The notes under the pieces are model-generated. The model was given only the letters and a program-made list of their open reading frames with translations, made no database searches and was not told where the DNA came from. Source: Nitrospira sp. (GTDB taxonomy: Bacteria; Nitrospirota; Nitrospiria; Nitrospirales; Nitrospiraceae). Taken from it: 35,568 bases of DNA. The stretch lies in assembly GCA_029865485.1 (NCBI GenBank), contig JAOUGT010000010.1:1-35568 (forward strand). The letters run 5' to 3'. The position numbers and the translations under genes were made by a program. Positions 1 to 9,018 of the stretch are shown piece by piece (within the stretch, counting starts at the first letter, position 1; every line of letters begins with the position of its first letter).

Positions 1-2
1 TG

Positions 3-27
3 GTGCTGATGCAGCACGGTGTATTTT
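3..27 (+). terminator. Short hairpin at window edge, possible terminator
   Basis: A perfect 6-bp stem (GTGCTG at 3-8, CAGCAC at 12-17) with a 3-base loop is followed by a short T-rich stretch (23-27). It could end an upstream gene that lies outside the window. The stem is short and the T-tract is interrupted, so this is only a candidate. Confidence 0.2.
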
Positions 28-65
28 GAGTGTAGGTTAGTGCGAAGCCACCGTGGGCAATTCTG

Positions 66-95
66 TTGACGGACCCTAGTGATCTGACGTATCGT
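66..95 (+). promoter_or_regulatory. Candidate sigma70 promoter for ispH
   Basis: TTGACG at 66-71 is separated by 18 bases from TATCGT at 90-95. The -35 box matches consensus at five of six positions and the -10 at four of six. A small inverted repeat (TAGGCT at 121-126, AGCCTA at 136-141) sits in the predicted leader, just before the ispH ribosome site. Motif evidence only. Confidence 0.35.
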
Positions 96-162
96 GAGCG
101 ATCCATACGGTCAGGGTAGATAGGCTGTCTTGTAGAGCCTAACCTAAGGAGCTACGACGACC

Positions 163-1125
163 ATGAAGATATACCTCGCCAATCCCCGTGGGTTTTGCGC
201 CGGTGTCGATCGGGCGATCGATATCGTGGATCTCTCGCTCAAAAAATACGGTGCGCCGATTTATGTTCGGCATGAGATCGTGCACAGCCGTCATGTCGTG
301 AATACCCTTCGCCGAAAGGGCGCGGTCTTCGTGGAAGAGTTGAACGAAGTGCCTGAAGGATCGGTCGTGATTTTCAGCGCACATGGTGTCGCGAAGTCGG
401 TTTGGGAAGAAGCCAATCAGCGGCGGCTGCACGTCATTGATGCGACCTGTCCACTTGTGATCAAGGTTCATAACGAAGTGAACCGCGACTATACCCAGGG
501 CTATGAACTGATTCTCATCGGTCACGCCGGTCACCCGGAAGTGATTGGGACGCTGGGGCAGGTTCCCGACAAGTTTCATTTGGTCTCCTCGGTGGAAGAC
601 GTCGAAAAACTGCAAGTAGATAATACGGTCAACCTCTCCTATGTGACGCAAACCACGTTGAGTGTCGATGAATGCCGCGACATTGTGGGCGCGTTGCACA
701 AGCGGTTTCCGAATATCAAAGGGCCGCATCAAGAAGACATCTGTTACGCGACACAAAACCGCCAGAACGCCGTGAAGGAACTCTCGCGCCTGGTGGACGT
801 GATCCTCGTCATCGGGTCGCCGAACAGTTCCAATTCGAACCGGTTGCGAGAATTAGGAGAGCAGTGCGGCATTCCGTCCTACCTTATCGACTCCGCTGCC
901 GATATCGATCCTGTCTGGCTCGAAGGAGCCAAGGCCGTCGGCATTGCCGCTGGTGCGTCAGCGCCGGAAATTCTGGTCACGGAAGTCGTGGCGTTCTTGA
1001 GAGCATCGGAACCATTTGAGGTCGAAGAGTTAACCGTCATCGAGGAAGATGTCGAGTTCCTTTTGCCGAAGGAACTGGTTCAAATCGAATCCTCGAAGAA
1101 GCCAATGGCTGGCGTTCCCAGATAA
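163..1125 (+). CDS. ispH: 4-hydroxy-3-methylbut-2-enyl diphosphate reductase (IspH/LytB)
   Basis: IspH carries out the last step of the MEP pathway, reducing HMBPP to IPP and DMAPP with a 4Fe-4S cluster in the cytoplasm. The three cluster cysteines are visible at C12 (in NPRGFCAGV), C96 (DATCP) and C194 ([10 protein letters not shown]). The substrate-binding histidines H41, H74 and H124 and the catalytic E126 (GHPE) are at the positions expected from the E. coli enzyme. The [10 protein letters not shown] and ASAPE segments that bind the diphosphate are also intact. The length of 320 residues is typical. The ATG at 163 has AAGGAG at 146-151. The gene stands alone ahead of smc, but other MEP genes (dxs, ispG) lie 13 kb downstream, and hopanoid genes in the window would use its product. 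Confidence 0.97.
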   Translation: MKIYLANPRGFCAGVDRAIDIVDLSLKKYGAPIYVRHEIVHSRHVVNTLRRKGAVFVEELNEVPEGSVVIFSAHGVAKSVWEEANQRRLHVIDATCPLVIKVHNEVNRDYTQGYELILIGHAGHPEVIGTLGQVPDKFHLVSSVEDVEKLQVDNTVNLSYVTQTTLSVDECRDIVGALHKRFPNIKGPHQEDICYATQNRQNAVKELSRLVDVILVIGSPNSSNSNRLRELGEQCGIPSYLIDSAADIDPVWLEGAKAVGIAAGASAPEILVTEVVAFLRASEPFEVEELTVIEEDVEFLLPKELVQIESSKKPMAGVPR

Positions 1126-1145
1126 GTAGAGAAATCGAAAACGTG

Positions 1146-1199
1146 ATCACCTGCCCATTTCCTCTGGAGTGAAAGTGCGTGTGGCTATGGGCAGGTGAT
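1146..1199. repeat. 13-bp perfect inverted repeat after ispH
   Basis: ATCACCTGCCCAT at 1146-1158 is repeated as its exact reverse complement at 1187-1199, with a 28-base loop. It begins about 20 bases after the ispH stop. No T-tract follows, so it is not a textbook intrinsic terminator. It may still form a 3' mRNA hairpin or be a protein-binding palindrome. A second, shorter inverted repeat (TGTAGGT at 1248-1254, ACCTACA at 1274-1280) follows before smc. Confidence 0.6.
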
Positions 1200-1392
1200 G
1201 AGCGAGTTCCTTCCATTTAATACCTATTCCTAACCACATCTATAAATTGTAGGTGGTTCGATTTCTATCCCCTACCTACAGTGTTTTGATTTTGATTTCC
1301 TTAGATCTCTATGGTACAAGGTCACGGAGTTTTCCGTTCCAGAGAGCGTGCTCGTGCGGTATGGGTGTGGCGCGTAACCTGAAGGTGAGCTG

Positions 1393-4300
1393 ATGCATTT
1401 AAAGACCATGAACATGACGGGCTTCAAGTCGTTTGCTGAGGCCAAGATCGAATTTCCCGAGGGCGTGACCGCAATCGTCGGTCCGAATGGAAGCGGGAAG
1501 AGCAACGTCGTGGATGCCATTCTCTGGGTGTTGGGTGAGCAGAGCACCAAGACCCTCAGAAGTGAAAAGATGGAGGATGTCATCTTCAACGGGACCGAGC
1601 TCCGAAAGCCTCTGGGAATGGCCGAAGTCTCTCTGGTGATCGGCGGGCTTGATCCCACGATGATGAAGCTCGATGGAACTTCGGGCCTTCCCAACGAATT
1701 GACCGAGCTGCAGGAGATGATGATTACCCGCCGATTGTACCGGAACGGTGAAAGCGAGTACCTCCTCAACAAAATCCAATGCCGGCTCAAGGACATTCGC
1801 AGCTTGCTGCTCGATACGCGTGCGGGAAGCAAGGGGCACACCGTCATTGCCCAGGGGCAGATCGATCAGATTTTGAATGCGTCTCCTCAAGATCGACGTG
1901 AGTTGATCGAGGAGACGGCCGGGATTGTCCGCTACAAAAAGCAAAAGGCCGAAGCGCTGCGTAAGCTCGAGGCCACTCAGCAGAATCTTCTCCGTGTCCG
2001 AGACATCGTGGCCGAGGTCAAAAAACAGTTGAATTCTCTCGAGCGCCAAGCGCGCCAGGCTCGGACCTATCAGACCTTGCAAGGAGAAGTCCGTGTGATC
2101 GAAGTGTCGCTGTTGACGAAGGAGTTCCGGGCCTTGCGGCAGACCCTGCAGGAGGTTGAGACCGAAGTGCTCAACCTTGACCAGCAGGAATCGGAGAAGG
2201 CGGCGGAGCAGGCTCGGCTCGCGACCGAGCTTGAACAGGCCCGTCTTGATGCGATCGGCGTGTCGGATACGATCGGCAAGATTCGTGAAGAATTGGCCGG
2301 TGTCGAACAGCAACAGGCCCAGGCGTTGACTGCGGCGGAGGTGGAACGGAGCCGTGGGCAACTGTTTGGACAACAACAGGTGCAAGAGTCGGCTGAACTT
2401 GAGGAGCTGGTCCGTTCACAGGGCCAGGTGTCTGAAGCGCTGCAGACGATCGAGGCGTCCTTACGGTCGGTGGAGGAGGAGATGACGCTTCGGGTTCAGG
2501 CGCTCGAGGAGTTGGATCAGGAGCTGATGCGGCTGGTCAGCCAGCGGGCGGCAGCTGTCGCAGAAGAAGAGCGAGGCCGCAAGGATGTTTTGCAGCTGGC
2601 CGTTCTTGTGGCGAATACCGAACAGGCGATCTCGCAATTGGCGAGGCGGATGGAAGATCTCGTGGGGCGTGGCGCACGGTTGACTGCGGAGCGAGAGGAG
2701 CTCGGACGCCAGCGTGCCACGGCGATCGATCGGCATGAGGCGTTGCGCAAGGAGTATGGAGAGGCCGATCGGCGGGTGTCGGAACTACGTGGGGAGCTAC
2801 GAGCAGTCCAGGAAGAGTCCGCCCAGGCTGCGGGGAGCCTGCAATCGTTGGATCAGGTGATTCTTCGGCGGTCGGAGGAATTGGCGGGAGTTGATTCACG
2901 ACTCGAGGCGCTCCAAAGTGTGGTGCGTGAAGAAATGGGTTATGGTCGGCAGGGCGAGCAACAGGGTCCTGCTCTGAAGTCGTGCGAAGGCGTGCGGGAT
3001 GCGGTCGCCGAGTGGCTGGTCGTTCCGTCCGGGATGGAGCGTGCGGTTGAGGCGGTGTTGGGCGAACGCGTTCGAGGATGGTTCGTCGATGAGCCGTCGG
3101 TCGGCAAGCGGCTGATTCGGTTTCTCCAGCAGGAGGCACTTGGGCGAGGCAGTTTTATTCCGCAGCGTCCACGATGGACCGGGGCCTCGACCCCGTCATG
3201 GTGGCCGACGATCGCGGCGGAGCCTGGGGTAGTCGGGCGCGCGATCGATCTGGTCCAGACTGACGCCGACCGAACGGCGGCTCGCGATGCCTTGTTCGAT
3301 CGTGTCGTGATCATTCGGTCCTTGGATCAGGCGTTGCAACTGTGGGAGCGATACGAATGGGGTGCGCCTCAGGGGCCGATTCTCGTCACGCTGGATGGGG
3401 AAGTCGTAGATGCTTCGGGGATCGTGACGGGTGGTCAGGTGCAAAGCACACCTGGCTTGCTCGAACGTCGTCGAGAGGTGATCGATCTCGAAGCCAAACG
3501 CCAGTCGTTCGTGACGGAGCTTGATCAGAGCAAGCAACAACGGGACATGGTGGTTGCGCAGATTCAGATGCTCACCCAGCGTGACCGCCAGCTCGGAGAT
3601 GCTCTGCGTGAAGCGGAAATGCAGAATCTGTCGTTGCGCAAAGATGAGGAACAGCTTCAGCATGTGCTGATCGATCTCGACCAGCGCTTGCAAGCCGTGG
3701 ATGCGGAGATTCAGGAAGGTCTCGGTGAACGGGAGCGGGTCGAAGACGAGTCACAATCGGTGCAGGCTCAATTGGGGCAATGGGTTGCGGAGAAAAACGG
3801 GCAAGATGCCTTGGTGGCGAGAGTACGAGAACGCCTGGGGTTGCTTGACCAGAGTATGAAAACGCATCAGGAGCATGTGACTCAGGCCAAGCTGACCGTC
3901 GAAGGGTTGCGTGCCAAGCGGGAACATGAACAGCTGAATCGCGCACGTGTTACCCAGCAGATCCAGGAGGCCGAAGAGCGGCGCCGCACTCTGGGTGAAC
4001 ATCTGAACAGTTTGAAGGGCTTGATCGAACAGAGCCGGGAGGAGCAAGTTCGGCAGGAGACGCTGTGCCAGGATCTCGGTGTGACGGCCGGACGGATTAA
4101 GGGTGAATTGGTCTCGGCCCAGGAGCGTCAGGCGCAGCACATGGCTACGAGTCAAACATTAGAAGCTGGACTGGAGGAGGTGCGGCGAGGGATGTCGGGC
4201 GTTCGCGATGCCCGAATGACTGTGGAGGTTCGTCGTGCTGAGGTGCGCATGCACTTGGGGACGGTGGAGGGGACGCTGGCCGGCACCTATCAAATTGACC

Positions 4301-5073
4301 CGCTGACTCTGGTTGAGATCCCACCGCAATCAATTGAGGCGATGGGCGAGACGGATGTCGCCGAGCGGCAGGAGCCGGAGGAGCGTTCGGATGTTGAGCT
4401 CAAAGAACAGTTGCAGAAACTCCGTGATCGGCTGGATCGGATGGGACCCATCAATTTGGCCGCGATCAGCGAGCATCAAGAACTGGAAGAGCGCCACACC
4501 TTCCTGTCGGCGCAAGAACAAGACCTCTCGAACTCGATTGTATCGCTGAAGGAGATCATCCAGCGCATTAACCGGACCACAAAGGAGATGTTTGCCGCAA
4601 CCTATGATGAATTGCAGCAGAAGTTCACCGAGGTGTTCGGACAATTTTTCCCCGGAGGACGAGCCGAGCTACAGTTGGTGGAGGAGCCGCCCCTGGAAAA
4701 CGGAGAACCGTCCGGCAACCAAGAGCCCGGCATTGAGATTGTGGCTCAACCTCCAGGCAAACGGTTGAAAAGCATCACCATGTTGTCGGGCGGAGAGAAA
4801 ACGTTGACGGCGATGGCGCTCTTGTTTGCCAGTTTTCTTATTAGGCCGACTCCGTTTTGTCTGTTGGACGAAATCGATGCGCCGCTGGATGAGGAAAATA
4901 TTGGGAGGTTCACGGCGGTCTTGAAAGACTTGGCACAGAATGCCCAATTCCTCGTCATCACGCACAATAAGCGTACGATGAGTATCGCCGATTCGCTCTT
5001 CGGTGTGACGATGGAGGAGCCTGGTGTGTCGAAGCTGGTGTCCGTCAGGCTGGGCGATCTCCAGCCGGCTTAA
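1393..5073 (+). CDS. smc: Chromosome segregation protein SMC
   Basis: SMC is the ATP-driven coiled-coil protein that, with ScpA and ScpB, compacts and separates bacterial chromosomes. At 1226 residues it has the family's usual length and order. The N-terminal half of the ATPase carries the Walker A motif GPNGSGKS (about 30-37). A long coiled coil follows. The hinge lies at about 515-690, with its glycine-rich end near the DASGIVTGG segment. After a second coiled coil come the signature LSGGEKT (about 1130-1136) and Walker B LLDEID (about 1157-1162). The ATG at 1393 has GAAGGTGAG just upstream, and the protein starts with the typical FKSFA segment. No scpA or scpB is visible here. Several long antisense frames inside it are products of its codon bias. 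Confidence 0.97.
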   Translation: MHLKTMNMTGFKSFAEAKIEFPEGVTAIVGPNGSGKSNVVDAILWVLGEQSTKTLRSEKMEDVIFNGTELRKPLGMAEVSLVIGGLDPTMMKLDGTSGLPNELTELQEMMITRRLYRNGESEYLLNKIQCRLKDIRSLLLDTRAGSKGHTVIAQGQIDQILNASPQDRRELIEETAGIVRYKKQKAEALRKLEATQQNLLRVRDIVAEVKKQLNSLERQARQARTYQTLQGEVRVIEVSLLTKEFRALRQTLQEVETEVLNLDQQESEKAAEQARLATELEQARLDAIGVSDTIGKIREELAGVEQQQAQALTAAEVERSRGQLFGQQQVQESAELEELVRSQGQVSEALQTIEASLRSVEEEMTLRVQALEELDQELMRLVSQRAAAVAEEERGRKDVLQLAVLVANTEQAISQLARRMEDLVGRGARLTAEREELGRQRATAIDRHEALRKEYGEADRRVSELRGELRAVQEESAQAAGSLQSLDQVILRRSEELAGVDSRLEALQSVVREEMGYGRQGEQQGPALKSCEGVRDAVAEWLVVPSGMERAVEAVLGERVRGWFVDEPSVGKRLIRFLQQEALGRGSFIPQRPRWTGASTPSWWPTIAAEPGVVGRAIDLVQTDADRTAARDALFDRVVIIRSLDQALQLWERYEWGAPQGPILVTLDGEVVDASGIVTGGQVQSTPGLLERRREVIDLEAKRQSFVTELDQSKQQRDMVVAQIQMLTQRDRQLGDALREAEMQNLSLRKDEEQLQHVLIDLDQRLQAVDAEIQEGLGERERVEDESQSVQAQLGQWVAEKNGQDALVARVRERLGLLDQSMKTHQEHVTQAKLTVEGLRAKREHEQLNRARVTQQIQEAEERRRTLGEHLNSLKGLIEQSREEQVRQETLCQDLGVTAGRIKGELVSAQERQAQHMATSQTLEAGLEEVRRGMSGVRDARMTVEVRRAEVRMHLGTVEGTLAGTYQIDPLTLVEIPPQSIEAMGETDVAERQEPEERSDVELKEQLQKLRDRLDRMGPINLAAISEHQELEERHTFLSAQEQDLSNSIVSLKEIIQRINRTTKEMFAATYDELQQKFTEVFGQFFPGGRAELQLVEEPPLENGEPSGNQEPGIEIVAQPPGKRLKSITMLSGGEKTLTAMALLFASFLIRPTPFCLLDEIDAPLDEENIGRFTAVLKDLAQNAQFLVITHNKRTMSIADSLFGVTMEEPGVSKLVSVRLGDLQPA

Positions 5074-5133
5074 GCGGTACGCGAGATGAGTGGGGCGAAG
5101 AGTTCTTTGTTCGCTTTCGCGAGATAGTACCGC
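5074..5133. terminator. Nested inverted repeats between convergent genes
   Basis: Between the smc stop and the convergent rlpA-type stop there is a 7-bp outer stem (GCGGTAC at 5074-5080, GTACCGC at 5127-5133). Inside it is a GCGAA/TTCGC stem (5095-5099 and 5110-5114) followed by TTTCG. The location fits a bidirectional terminator. The stems are not contiguous and no long T-run is present, so confidence is low. Confidence 0.3.
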
Positions 5134-5179
5134 AGCGGCCTTGGTGGCGCGCTGCTGAATCGCGATTATCTGCCTACGG

Positions 5180-5944
5180 TTATCCCTCTTGCAGCTGAAT
5201 TGTCTCGACGTGGACTCGGGCGACACCTTGTTCGACGAACCCGAGTTGTTCGGCTGCTCCCCGGCTGAGGTCAATGATTCTGTTCCCGGAGTCAGGATTG
5301 TGCTGACTCGGGAAGGGGCCACGGTCATTCACTCTGACAATGATCGACCGTCCGTTCTCGAGGTTCGTCACCTGCACGTGGGTCGGGAGTGGCAAATACT
5401 TATGGGCTGCCGTCAACCCGGTGGGGTTGAACAGTTCGCCGTTGGCCGTCATGGAGCCTCCCGGCAGTCGCCTCGTTTCTTCCCCATACCACGAGGCTAA
5501 GCCTGTTTCTTCGTAGGCCTGGGCAGTGGCGACGGTCATCGGGATATAGCGGGAACCCTTGACGGTATAGGGAGCGGTTTTCACGCGCCCTAGCCGAATT
5601 GCTTCTGTGACCGGCATGCCATCGATGGACTGGAGGTCTTCATTGACTAATGGGGTGTCCAGTGGAGCACGGATGACCTCGAACGTAAACTTGCCGATGT
5701 GATACACGAGTTTTGTCGTTTCTTTCGTGAATTGATACGTTCCTCGTACGACCCATATGGTTCCCTTGATGGTGCTCTTGGCGATTCGATAGACGGTTTT
5801 GATTGTTGAGGCGGTTGTTTTGAGCACAGAGCAGGAGGAGAGCGCCACGATGACAATAGTGAGCAGCCAGAATGGGACCGTGACTCGGTTCACCCGCGCA
5901 CTCTCATGAGGAACCCGATAGAGGAAATTCACTGCAATCATCAT
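5180..5944 (-). CDS. rlpA: RlpA-type septal/peptidoglycan lipoprotein
   Basis: RlpA proteins are lipoproteins with a double-psi beta-barrel; in some bacteria they cleave glycan strands lacking stem peptides at the septum. The N-terminus has a hydrophobic segment ending in an LSSC lipobox at about residue 38. A basic amphipathic stretch follows to about residue 90. The barrel (about 145-250) shows the family motifs GLASWYG, TANGE, TAAH, LPLPTHVQVTN and RVNDRGPF, the last holding the conserved aspartate. No C-terminal SPOR domain is present, so septal targeting by that domain is not expected. The start is uncertain: ATG codons at 5944 and 5941 lack a clear ribosome site, and an in-frame GTG lies nearer the signal sequence. 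It is convergent with smc. Confidence 0.85.
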   Translation of the reverse strand: MMIAVNFLYRVPHESARVNRVTVPFWLLTIVIVALSSCSVLKTTASTIKTVYRIAKSTIKGTIWVVRGTYQFTKETTKLVYHIGKFTFEVIRAPLDTPLVNEDLQSIDGMPVTEAIRLGRVKTAPYTVKGSRYIPMTVATAQAYEETGLASWYGEETRRLPGGSMTANGELFNPTGLTAAHKYLPLPTHVQVTNLENGRSIIVRVNDRGPFPSQHNPDSGNRIIDLSRGAAEQLGFVEQGVARVHVETIQLQEG

Positions 5945-6201
5945 GATGGACTAGATCTGCGTGCAGGGCAAGGTGAGTGTCAGTTAGAAGAACATGATTT
6001 CCATAGTCACGAACGATCAGCTGGCGGTTTTGGAACCCAGCGTGACGCGAGCAAGGGGCGTGGGTGATCGAATCAGTGAGAAATGGAGGAGGCTCTTTGC
6101 GTCTCTATCCGGAAAGATGGTTTTTGTATGGGAGGAGAATAGGCTCGGGTATTCTGTGGGTGTAGCAACAGAGAGATGTTACCGATATCAAGGGGGTAAT
6201 C

Positions 6202-6459
6202 ATGACACCTGTCCAGGGAGCAGTCAGACACCCGCAATTGCAATCGGTCGGCGATCTCGCGCGTGCGCAGGTGATCGTGGAGGCACTCGGTACTCCTCGT
6301 GAGAATACTGATAGAAAGCCAGTTCGCCAAGAAGCCAGGCAGAGACTGGAGGAGCTGGGTGATCATCCATTGTCGCCCGCAATGGGGATTGTTAATGGGT
6401 TGCGATTATCGCTCGTCCTCTGGGGCTTTATTCTTCTGGGTGTTGTGTTGATATGGTGA
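6202..6459 (+). CDS. Small protein with C-terminal membrane anchor, function unknown
   Basis: This 85-residue protein is not recognised. The first 60 residues are polar, with helix-forming segments rich in Arg, Glu and Gln. The last 22 or so residues (from about 62) form a single hydrophobic helix ending in LLGVVLIW, which suggests a tail-anchored inner-membrane protein. The ATG at 6202 is supported by a strong ribosome site, AAGGGGG at 6190-6196, with five bases between. It is flanked by non-coding DNA on both sides and points toward shc, 375 bases away. No function can be assigned. Confidence 0.65.
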   Translation: MTPVQGAVRHPQLQSVGDLARAQVIVEALGTPRENTDRKPVRQEARQRLEELGDHPLSPAMGIVNGLRLSLVLWGFILLGVVLIW

Positions 6460-6702
6460 TCCGCGTTTCCTGCGATGGCGCGATGCTGTGTTCTTGAACA
6501 GATTTCCCTCACGAACTGCTTGCGATGCTGTTTTCCCCCGCTATCACTCATTATGTAACGAGACCGGAGGATGCTCCCACATTGGGCAGTAACATAAGTT
6601 CATCAATCGTCTGTTTGTGATTCCTGTGGCCGGGATCTATCTCACTCACCTGCAGGGTCTAAATCTGATTAAGTACATCAGGCACTTCTGTACCTTCAAC
6701 GC
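6460..6702. other. Non-coding stretch before the shc promoter
   Basis: I see no convincing gene on either strand here. The region is AT-richer than the flanking genes. A separate entry covers the promoter at its downstream end. Confidence 0.5.
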
Positions 6703-6731
6703 TTGACTCGATTTTAGGCGTCTGTTATAAC
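6703..6731 (+). promoter_or_regulatory. Sigma70-type promoter for the shc-hpnG-mla operon
   Basis: TTGACT at 6703-6708 and TATAAC at 6726-6731 are separated by exactly 17 bases. Both boxes match the consensus at five of six positions. The predicted start of transcription is near 6738, giving a leader of about 97 bases before the shc ATG. The leader contains a small TGTAGG/CCTACA inverted repeat. This is the best promoter seen upstream of the hopanoid/lipid-transport run. Confidence 0.65.
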
Positions 6732-6834
6732 GCAGCAGTGTTTGTGTAGGCTTTTTCGAACACCTACAGGGAGACCTGTTGTAGATGACGGTTTCTTGCC
6801 TGCCGCTCGTTATAGTTTTGAGTCCTAACCATTC

Positions 6835-9018
6835 ATGAACCTCATTAAGGCGCTCTTTAATCGCCTCTCTGACAGCTTGCTCTCTGGGACGCAGGGGAGA
6901 CTTGACCCTGCAACTGAGTTCGGTCCCGTGGCGCCACTTCGCCTGGTGTCGGAAAAACCGGTCATGCTTGCCGCGTTGGATACGTCCACAGTCCGTCGCC
7001 CTAGTAGTCATGCGATGGGGCAGCCGGATTCGGTTGATGATGCGATCAAGCGAAGCCAATCGTGGTTTTTTACCCGTCAGCATGCCGAGGGATACTGGAT
7101 TGCGGAACTGGAAGCCGATACCACCCTCACGTCCGAATATCTGATGCTTCGCCGATTCCTTGATCGGGTGGATCCCGAACGAGAGATAAAGGCGGTTCGA
7201 TATCTCAAGTCGATGCAGCTATCTGATGGTGGATGGCCGATTTATTATGGAGGGCCATCGGAGATCAGCGCCTCGGTGAAGGCCTATTTTGCTTTGAAGC
7301 TGAGCGGTGTGTCCGCAGATGAACCGTTCATGGTGCGAGCGAAGGAACGCATCTTGGCCATGGGTGGGGTGCTCCAGGCCAATGTCTTCACCAAAATCAC
7401 CCTGGCGCTGTTCGATCAGTATGATTGGGAAGGGGTTCCCCACATGCCTGTGGAGATCATGCTGCTTCCCAAGAAATTCTATTTCAGTATCTACGCGATT
7501 TCCTATTGGTCGCGCGCGGTCTTGATTCCGTTACTGATTGTCTTCGCTCATCGGCCGGTCTGTCGGATTCCGCAGGATCAGGGGATCGATGAGTTGTATT
7601 CAGTCCCACGCGAAGAGGTGCGGTACTGGAAGTATCCTCCGTTCAACAAGGATCAGGCCTGGTTTACCCCGCACAACTTCTTTGTTGCCTTGGACGTGAT
7701 GTTGAAATTGTATGACCGAATGCCCATGCGGGCGTTGCGGGAGAAGGCCTTGCACAAGGCCGCGTCCTGGATGGTGGATCACATCAAAGGATCCGGCGGG
7801 CTCGGCGCGATCTATCCGGCGATGGCGAACTCCATCATGGCACTTGAATGCTTGGGTTACAAAGCCGATGATCCGCTCGTCGTCAAGGCCTTGCGCGAGA
7901 TCGAGGAACTGGAAGTCCATGATTCGTCGCTGCTGGACGGCGAGTCCGTATCCACGCTGCATTTGCAACCGTGTTTTTCGCCCATCTGGGATACGGCATT
8001 ATTGACGAATGCGTTGATTGAGGCCGGTGTGCCGCAGGATCACCCCTCGCTCCAAAAGGCAGGCCGCTATCTGATGTCCCGACAAACCAAAACGGTGGGA
8101 GACTGGATTGTCTCCTCTCCGAGTGCACAACCGGGTGGATGGTATTTTCAGTTTGAGAATGAGCTCTATCCGGATGTCGACGATTCTGCCGTCGTTATCA
8201 TGGCGCTCTCAAAATTGAAGATCCCCGACCAGGAAGGTGAGCTGGATGAGTCCATGCGCCGAGGCATGCAGTGGGTCTTGGCCATGCAAGGTTCCGACGG
8301 CGGTTGGGGCGCCTATGATAAGGACAATAACCGTGTGGTTTTCAACTATATTCCATTTGCCGACCACAAGGCGTTGTTGGATCCCAGTACGGCTGATCTG
8401 GCCGGACGATGTTTGGAAATGCTCGGTGCATTAGGATATGACCAGACTCACCCGTCTGCGGGACCGGCGCTGGCTTTCTTGAAGAAGGAGCAAGAGAAGG
8501 ACGGAAGTTGGTATGGGCGGTGGGGGGTCAATTACATCTATGGGACCTGGTCTGTGTTGGCCGGCCTGCGTGCTATTGGTGAAGATCTTTCAGCTCCCTA
8601 TATTCGTCGTGCGGTGTCTTGGCTGGAATCAAAACAGAATCCTGACGGCGGGTGGGGCGAGTCCTGTCTCTCCTATCGAGATGATGGTGATTATCATGGA
8701 AAAGGGGAGAGTACGCCATCCCAGACCGCATGGGCACTCATGGGCCTGATGTCGGCTGGAGCGATTGATTCCTTCAGCGTGGCGCGTGGCGTGCAGTTCC
8801 TCCTTCGGCAGCAAACGAAAGAGGGCTCATGGCAGGAGATTGCCCACACCGGCACGGGATTCCCTCGTGTCTTTTATCTTCGATACCATTGGTATTGCCA
8901 GTACTTCCCCTTGTGGGCGTTGGCTATGTATAGAAACTTGCGTGCTCGTGGGAAAACGCGGGCCGACGAACTTCGCCATCACCTCAAAGGAACTGACCTC
9001 CCTCGGGCCGAGCATTGA
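6835..9018 (+). CDS. shc: Squalene-hopene cyclase
   Basis: This class II terpene cyclase folds and protonates squalene to give hopene and hopanol, the first committed hopanoids; family members sit monotopically in the membrane. The acid motif DVDD is at residues 447-450. QW-type repeats are seen at about 128-134 (QLSDGGW), 485-491 (QGSDGGW), 553-559 (QEKDGSW), 601-607 (QNPDGGW) and 660-666 (QTKEGSW). At 727 residues it is slightly longer than usual because of about 60 extra N-terminal residues. ATG codons at 6964 and 7015 are possible later starts, since the one at 6835 has only a weak ribosome site. Its stop overlaps the next gene, so it is probably translated together with hpnG. Confidence 0.96.
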   Translation: MNLIKALFNRLSDSLLSGTQGRLDPATEFGPVAPLRLVSEKPVMLAALDTSTVRRPSSHAMGQPDSVDDAIKRSQSWFFTRQHAEGYWIAELEADTTLTSEYLMLRRFLDRVDPEREIKAVRYLKSMQLSDGGWPIYYGGPSEISASVKAYFALKLSGVSADEPFMVRAKERILAMGGVLQANVFTKITLALFDQYDWEGVPHMPVEIMLLPKKFYFSIYAISYWSRAVLIPLLIVFAHRPVCRIPQDQGIDELYSVPREEVRYWKYPPFNKDQAWFTPHNFFVALDVMLKLYDRMPMRALREKALHKAASWMVDHIKGSGGLGAIYPAMANSIMALECLGYKADDPLVVKALREIEELEVHDSSLLDGESVSTLHLQPCFSPIWDTALLTNALIEAGVPQDHPSLQKAGRYLMSRQTKTVGDWIVSSPSAQPGGWYFQFENELYPDVDDSAVVIMALSKLKIPDQEGELDESMRRGMQWVLAMQGSDGGWGAYDKDNNRVVFNYIPFADHKALLDPSTADLAGRCLEMLGALGYDQTHPSAGPALAFLKKEQEKDGSWYGRWGVNYIYGTWSVLAGLRAIGEDLSAPYIRRAVSWLESKQNPDGGWGESCLSYRDDGDYHGKGESTPSQTAWALMGLMSAGAIDSFSVARGVQFLLRQQTKEGSWQEIAHTGTGFPRVFYLRYHWYCQYFPLWALAMYRNLRARGKTRADELRHHLKGTDLPRAEH

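Noticed and set aside
1399..2385. Long minus-strand frame inside smc
   Set aside because: It mirrors the smc coding frame; codon bias in GC-rich genes makes such antisense frames common. No family motif is seen.
5994..6302. Plus-strand open frame of 102 codons
   Set aside because: It overlaps the better supported 85-codon gene at 6202 in another frame, has no ribosome site and no protein-like pattern.
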